A stretch of DNA of 44,737 nucleotides from Deinococcus aquiradiocola (GTDB lineage Bacteria; Deinococcota; Deinococci; Deinococcales; Deinococcaceae), in the NCBI RefSeq assembly GCF_014646915.1, contig NZ_BMOE01000020.1, positions 1-44,737 of the forward strand. The letters are read 5' to 3'. The notes under the pieces are model-generated. The model had not been told where the DNA came from and ran no database searches. It saw nothing but the letters and a program-made list of their open reading frames with translations. The stretch's first letter is position 1; every line of letters starts with the position of its first letter. Below are positions 41,606 to 44,737 of the stretch, in pieces. The translations under genes were made by a program, and so were the position numbers.

Positions 41606-42641
41606 GGGCGGGGCGGGTTCGGGCCTGCCGGTCGCGCTGGACGCGGCGGGCGGGGATTTCGGTGCGCTGCCGAACGTGGAGGGCGCGGTCGCTGCGGCCC
41701 GCACGGGCCTGAAGGTGCTGCTGGTCGGGGACCGCGTGAAGCTGCACGCGGAGCTCGGCAAGTACCCGGGCAGCGCGTCCCTGCCGCTGGAGATCGTGGA
41801 GGCCGGCGACGTGATCGGCATGGATGACCACGCGAGCGACGTGCGTGGCCGCCGCGACGCGAGCATCAACGTCGCGAACCGGCTCGTGAAGGAGGGCCGC
41901 GCGTCGGCGGTGGTGAGCATGGGGCACAGCGGGGCCAGCATGGCGTCGTCGCTGCTCACGCTGGGCCGCCTGAAGGGCGTGGACCGGCCCGCCATCCTGA
42001 CGCACCTCCCGTCCCGCAACGGGTTCATCACGATGCTGGACGTGGGCGCGAACGCGGACGTGAAGCCCGCGTACCTCGCGCAGTGGGCGGGCCTGGCGAG
42101 CACGTATCTGAAGGTCGTCGAGGACCGGCAGAATCCGTCGGTGGGCCTGCTGAGCATCGGCGAGGAGGACCACAAGGGCAACGCGCTCACGCTGGAGGTC
42201 CACGCCCTGCTGCGCGAGGCGGCGCGGCGCGGGGACCTGAACTTCCACGGGAACGTGGAGGGCCGCGACATCTTCCAGGGCACGACGGACATCGTGGTCA
42301 CGGACGGCTTCACCGGCAACATCGCCCTGAAGCTCGCGGAGGGCGAGGCGAAGGTGCTGTTCGGGTGGGTGCGGGACGCGCTCGGCACGTCGCTGCTCAG
42401 CAAGCTGGGCGGGCTGCTCGTGCGGTCGTCGCTGCGCGGCGTGGCGGCGCGTCTCGACCCGAGCACGTACGGCGCGAGCCTGCTGATCGGCGTGAACGGC
42501 CTGAGTTACATCGGGCACGGGAGCGCCGACGCGCGCGCCGTCAAGAACGCCCTGCTGCGCGCGGACCGCGCGGACCAGACGCGCCTCATCGCGCGCCTGA
42601 AGGAAGGCCTGGAGACGGCCGCGCCGGTCGGCACCGACTGA
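41595..42641 (+). CDS. plsX: Phosphate acyltransferase PlsX
   Basis: 348 residues. PlsX makes acyl-phosphate from acyl-ACP for phospholipid synthesis. Recognised by VALDAAGGDFGALPNVEGA near the start, VSMGHSGASMASSLLTLGRL, and TDGFTGNIALKLAEG with the GLSYIGHGSADARAVKNA end. It overlaps the NYN gene by 11 nt; the usual rpmF/fabH neighbours are absent. The acyl-ACP substrate links it to acpP and fabF in this window. A truncated dispersed repeat begins 6 nt after its stop. Confidence 0.95.
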   Translation: MNAEGGAGSGLPVALDAAGGDFGALPNVEGAVAAARTGLKVLLVGDRVKLHAELGKYPGSASLPLEIVEAGDVIGMDDHASDVRGRRDASINVANRLVKEGRASAVVSMGHSGASMASSLLTLGRLKGVDRPAILTHLPSRNGFITMLDVGANADVKPAYLAQWAGLASTYLKVVEDRQNPSVGLLSIGEEDHKGNALTLEVHALLREAARRGDLNFHGNVEGRDIFQGTTDIVVTDGFTGNIALKLAEGEAKVLFGWVRDALGTSLLSKLGGLLVRSSLRGVAARLDPSTYGASLLIGVNGLSYIGHGSADARAVKNALLRADRADQTRLIARLKEGLETAAPVGTD

Positions 42642-42647
42642 TCCCAA

Positions 42648-42679
42648 CTTGAGCTGAGCTTCAGAAGTTCAGCCGAGCG
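42648..42679 (+). repeat. Dispersed intergenic repeat, truncated copy D
   Basis: Keeps only the left end: the hairpin GCTGAGCTT-CAG-AAGTTCAGC (42653-42673, with one G-T wobble) and the following CGAGCG. Sequence beyond 42679 does not match the other copies. It lies between plsX and mscS in the same direction. Confidence 0.7.
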
Positions 42680-42828
42680 TCTGTGGGCAGCGGCACTTCA
42701 AGGCACATGCGGCTTCTTCCGGCAGAGCTGCCGACGGTCGCCTCCAGGGGCGGCCGTTCGCGTTGCGGGCGGGCCGCACGGGTGGGGGCCGGGTGCATCT
42801 CTCATGCCGGGTTCGGTAGGCTGTGGCG

Positions 42829-44013
42829 GTGGACGTCCTGATCAATCACATGTCGCAGCCGGTGTACTGGTTCAAGCTGATCTTCACGCTGGGCGTCGGG
42901 TACGCCGTCTGGCTGGGCGTGATGGCGCTCCTGAAGCTCGTCACGCCGCACATCAACGCCCGCCTCTCACGTCTGCTGCGGGTCCTGTGGAGTGTCACGG
43001 CGGCGTACGGGACGCTCGCGGCGACCATCTTCGCGCTGCGGCTGGACGTGCCGCTGCTGTACGACCACGGCGAGATCGTCTGGAAGGGCGTCCGGGCGAG
43101 CAGCGGGCAAATCGTGGTGGTGGCTGCCATCGCGTTCATCGCGTGGAACCTCGTGACGATCGCCGCGAAACGCATCGTGCCGGAAAGCACGGACGGGGAG
43201 TCGTTCACGCGCCGGACCGTGCGCGTGCAGACGCTCACGTCCGTCACGGAGGGCTCGCTGCGGCTCGTGATCGTGATCCTCACGGCGATCAGCGTCCTGC
43301 AGGCGCTCGGCGTGAACGCCACGGCGCTGCTGGCAGGCGTGTCGGTGCTGGGTCTCGCGGTGGGGTTCGGCGCGCAGAGCCTCATCAAGGACGTGTTCAC
43401 CGGGTTCTTCATCCTGCTGGAGGACCAGTACGGGGTGGGCGACATCATCCGCGTGAACGGCGGGACGCTGTCCGGCACGGTGGAGCGCCTCACGCTGCGC
43501 CTCACGGTCCTGCGCGCCCTGGACGGCACGGTGCACCTCATTCCGAACGGTCAGGTGCTGACGGTCAGCGTGAGCAGCAAGGACTGGTCGCAGGTGCTCG
43601 GCACGTTCACCGTCCCGAACGGCGCGGACATCGACCGGGCGCTGGAGGTCATGACGGAGGTCGCGCACGCACTGCACACCGATCCCGTCTGGAAACGCAA
43701 GTTCCTGGCCGCGCCGGACGTGCAGGGCGTCACGAACCTCAGCAACGACGGCATCGAGATCCGCACGCTGCTGAAGGTATTGCCCAAGTCGCAGTTCGCG
43801 GTGGGCCGCGAGTTCAACCGCCGCATCCGGATCGCGATGGACAGCGCGGACCTGGGCGTGCCTGGCCCCGCGCCCATCGAGGTGCGGATCAGCCGCGACC
43901 CCTCCCCCACCCCGGCGCAGGGGCCGGTGACGCTCGACAAGGTGGATGACCGGCAGATGGAGCCGGAAGCGAAGCAGGCCGAGAAAGACCAGCGGCGCGA
44001 CCCGCAGAAGTGA
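42829..44013 (+). CDS. mscS: MscS family mechanosensitive channel
   Basis: 394 residues from GTG 42829. About four membrane helices (residues 12-35, 50-75, 90-115, 145-180), with the pore helix LLAGVSVLGLAVGFGAQSLIKDVFTGFFI and the beta domain DIIRVNGGTLSGTVERLTLR that define MscS. It opens under membrane tension to release solutes. The 42823 GTG lies immediately after TAGGCT, whereas 42829 is 6 nt after it and is the better leaderless start. The tail from residue 355 is Pro/Gln/Lys-rich. Alone after plsX. Confidence 0.93.
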   Translation: MDVLINHMSQPVYWFKLIFTLGVGYAVWLGVMALLKLVTPHINARLSRLLRVLWSVTAAYGTLAATIFALRLDVPLLYDHGEIVWKGVRASSGQIVVVAAIAFIAWNLVTIAAKRIVPESTDGESFTRRTVRVQTLTSVTEGSLRLVIVILTAISVLQALGVNATALLAGVSVLGLAVGFGAQSLIKDVFTGFFILLEDQYGVGDIIRVNGGTLSGTVERLTLRLTVLRALDGTVHLIPNGQVLTVSVSSKDWSQVLGTFTVPNGADIDRALEVMTEVAHALHTDPVWKRKFLAAPDVQGVTNLSNDGIEIRTLLKVLPKSQFAVGREFNRRIRIAMDSADLGVPGPAPIEVRISRDPSPTPAQGPVTLDKVDDRQMEPEAKQAEKDQRRDPQK

Positions 44014-44017
44014 CGGA

Positions 44018-44060
44018 GGTGCGGGCCGTTCAGCAATGCCCCCGCTGACCGGCCCGCACC
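44018..44060. terminator. Bidirectional terminator between mscS and ftsH
   Basis: 17-bp stem with one mismatch (44018-44034 with 44044-44060) and a 9-nt loop, between convergent genes. Confidence 0.85.
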
Positions 44061-44064
44061 CGGA

Positions 44065-44737
44065 TCACGCGCCGGTCAGGCCGGTGGGGGGCAGGTCGCG
44101 CGGGACGTGCGCTTCGAGCGTCCCGCCAGACAGCAGCTGGGAGAATTCCGCGCCGAGCAGCGTCTCCCGCAGGATGAGTTCCGGCACGATGACGTGCAGG
44201 CGCGGCAGGTACTCGCGCACGAGGCTCAGGACGCGCTCGTACTGCCGCTGGATGAGCAGCGAGACTTCCTCGTCGATGACGCGCGCCGTCTGCTGGCTGT
44301 AGTTGCCGGGCTGCATGCCGCCGCCCAGGTACGCGCTCTCGTCGCTGGCGAGGGCGACCTTGCCGAGGCGGTCGCTCATGCCCCAGGTGGTCACCATGCG
44401 GCGCGCGATGTTGGTGGCCTGCTGGAAGTCGTTCTGCGCGCCGGTCGTGACGGCCCCGAACACCACTTCCTCGGCGGCGCGTCCGGCGAGCGCCACGGCG
44501 ATCATGTCCTCCAGCACGGGCCGGATGTAGTGCACGCGGTCCTCGCGGAGCGGCATCATGTACCCGGCGGCGCGGCCGCGCGGCACGACCGTCAGTTTCG
44601 ACACGCGGTCCGCGTGCGGGAGGAGCTGCGCGGCGAGGGCGTGACCGACCTCGTGGTACGCCGTCACCCGCCGGTCCGCTTCATTGATCACCATGCTCCG
44701 CCGTTCCGGTCCCATCAGCACCCGGTCCCGCGCCTCG
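44065..44737 (-). CDS. ftsH: ATP-dependent zinc metalloprotease FtsH (C-terminal part)
   Basis: About 223 residues up to the right edge; the N-terminal membrane and most of the AAA region lie outside. HEVGH is the zinc site, and the second metal ligand lies further on in the DFQQATNIARRMV area typical of FtsH. GRAAEEVVFGAVTTGAQNDF and GMSDRLGKVAL follow the family order. The tail after RETLLGAEFSQLLSGGTLE is short. FtsH degrades membrane and short-lived proteins. It ends at a shared hairpin. Confidence 0.95.
   Translation of the reverse strand, partial: EARDRVLMGPERRSMVINEADRRVTAYHEVGHALAAQLLPHADRVSKLTVVPRGRAAGYMMPLREDRVHYIRPVLEDMIAVALAGRAAEEVVFGAVTTGAQNDFQQATNIARRMVTTWGMSDRLGKVALASDESAYLGGGMQPGNYSQQTARVIDEEVSLLIQRQYERVLSLVREYLPRLHVIVPELILRETLLGAEFSQLLSGGTLEAHVPRDLPPTGLTGA

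Noticed and set aside
42823..42828. mscS start at GTG 42823
   Set aside because: It directly abuts the TAGGCT hexamer; 42829 has the usual 6-nt gap.

Overview
The window is a high-GC (roughly two-thirds G+C by eye), gene-dense chromosomal segment that looks like a Deinococcus species. The pointers are a poxvirus-type DNA topoisomerase IB, an N-acylamino-acid racemase/OSBS-type enolase, GatC next to serS, many genes with a TANNNT -10 hexamer 5-9 nt before the start codon and no Shine-Dalgarno (leaderless style), and short dispersed intergenic repeats. D. radiodurans lacks a photolyase; a photolyase-family gene is present here, so this is probably another species. No tRNA, rRNA, CRISPR array, prophage or complete insertion sequence was seen. 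Nearly all genes are core or metabolic.

Layout. 1-8.8 kb: the 5' part of an Arg/Gly repeat protein (runs off the left edge), a UPF0173 hydrolase, a DEAD-box RNA helicase with a Gly/Gln/Arg tail, a deaminase, a TetR regulator with a coupled small gene, hisC, an aldo/keto reductase with its MerR regulator, and a small orphan gene. 8.8-15.6 kb: a five-gene branched-chain amino-acid type ABC transporter (livJ-H-M-G-F, minus strand) followed upstream by an acyl-CoA dehydrogenase and a small hypothetical gene. 15.7-24.9 kb: a THUMP-type RNA methyltransferase, a membrane-anchored phosphoesterase, DedA, Ppx/GppA phosphatase, an AI-2E family transporter, a VC0807-like membrane protein, a secreted protein, and a coupled racemase-GNAT pair. 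25-32.7 kb (minus strand): DUF305/DUF3105 pair, polyphosphate kinase, fabF, acpP, an EamA transporter, serS and gatC. 32.9-36.2 kb (plus): a DNA-repair cluster in which a photolyase-family ORF runs without a stop into uracil-DNA glycosylase, which overlaps topoisomerase IB by 4 nt. 36.5-44.7 kb: GNAT, DUF427, alpha/beta hydrolase, DUF4397 secreted protein, membrane sulfite-oxidase-family protein, NYN RNase-like gene overlapping plsX, MscS, and the 3' end of ftsH.

Functional threads. DNA protection and repair (photolyase, UDG, TopIB); polyphosphate synthesis and breakdown (ppk, ppx); fatty-acid/phospholipid supply (acpP, fabF, plsX, acyl-CoA dehydrogenase); amino-acid uptake and D/L conversion (liv, racemase-GNAT, hisC). 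The most unusual items are the photolyase-UDG read-through ORF, a family of hairpin-containing dispersed repeats whose three full copies all lie between convergent genes, a 16-codon leader ORF coupled to fabF, and a MerR promoter with a 19-bp spacer that also fixes a leaderless start.
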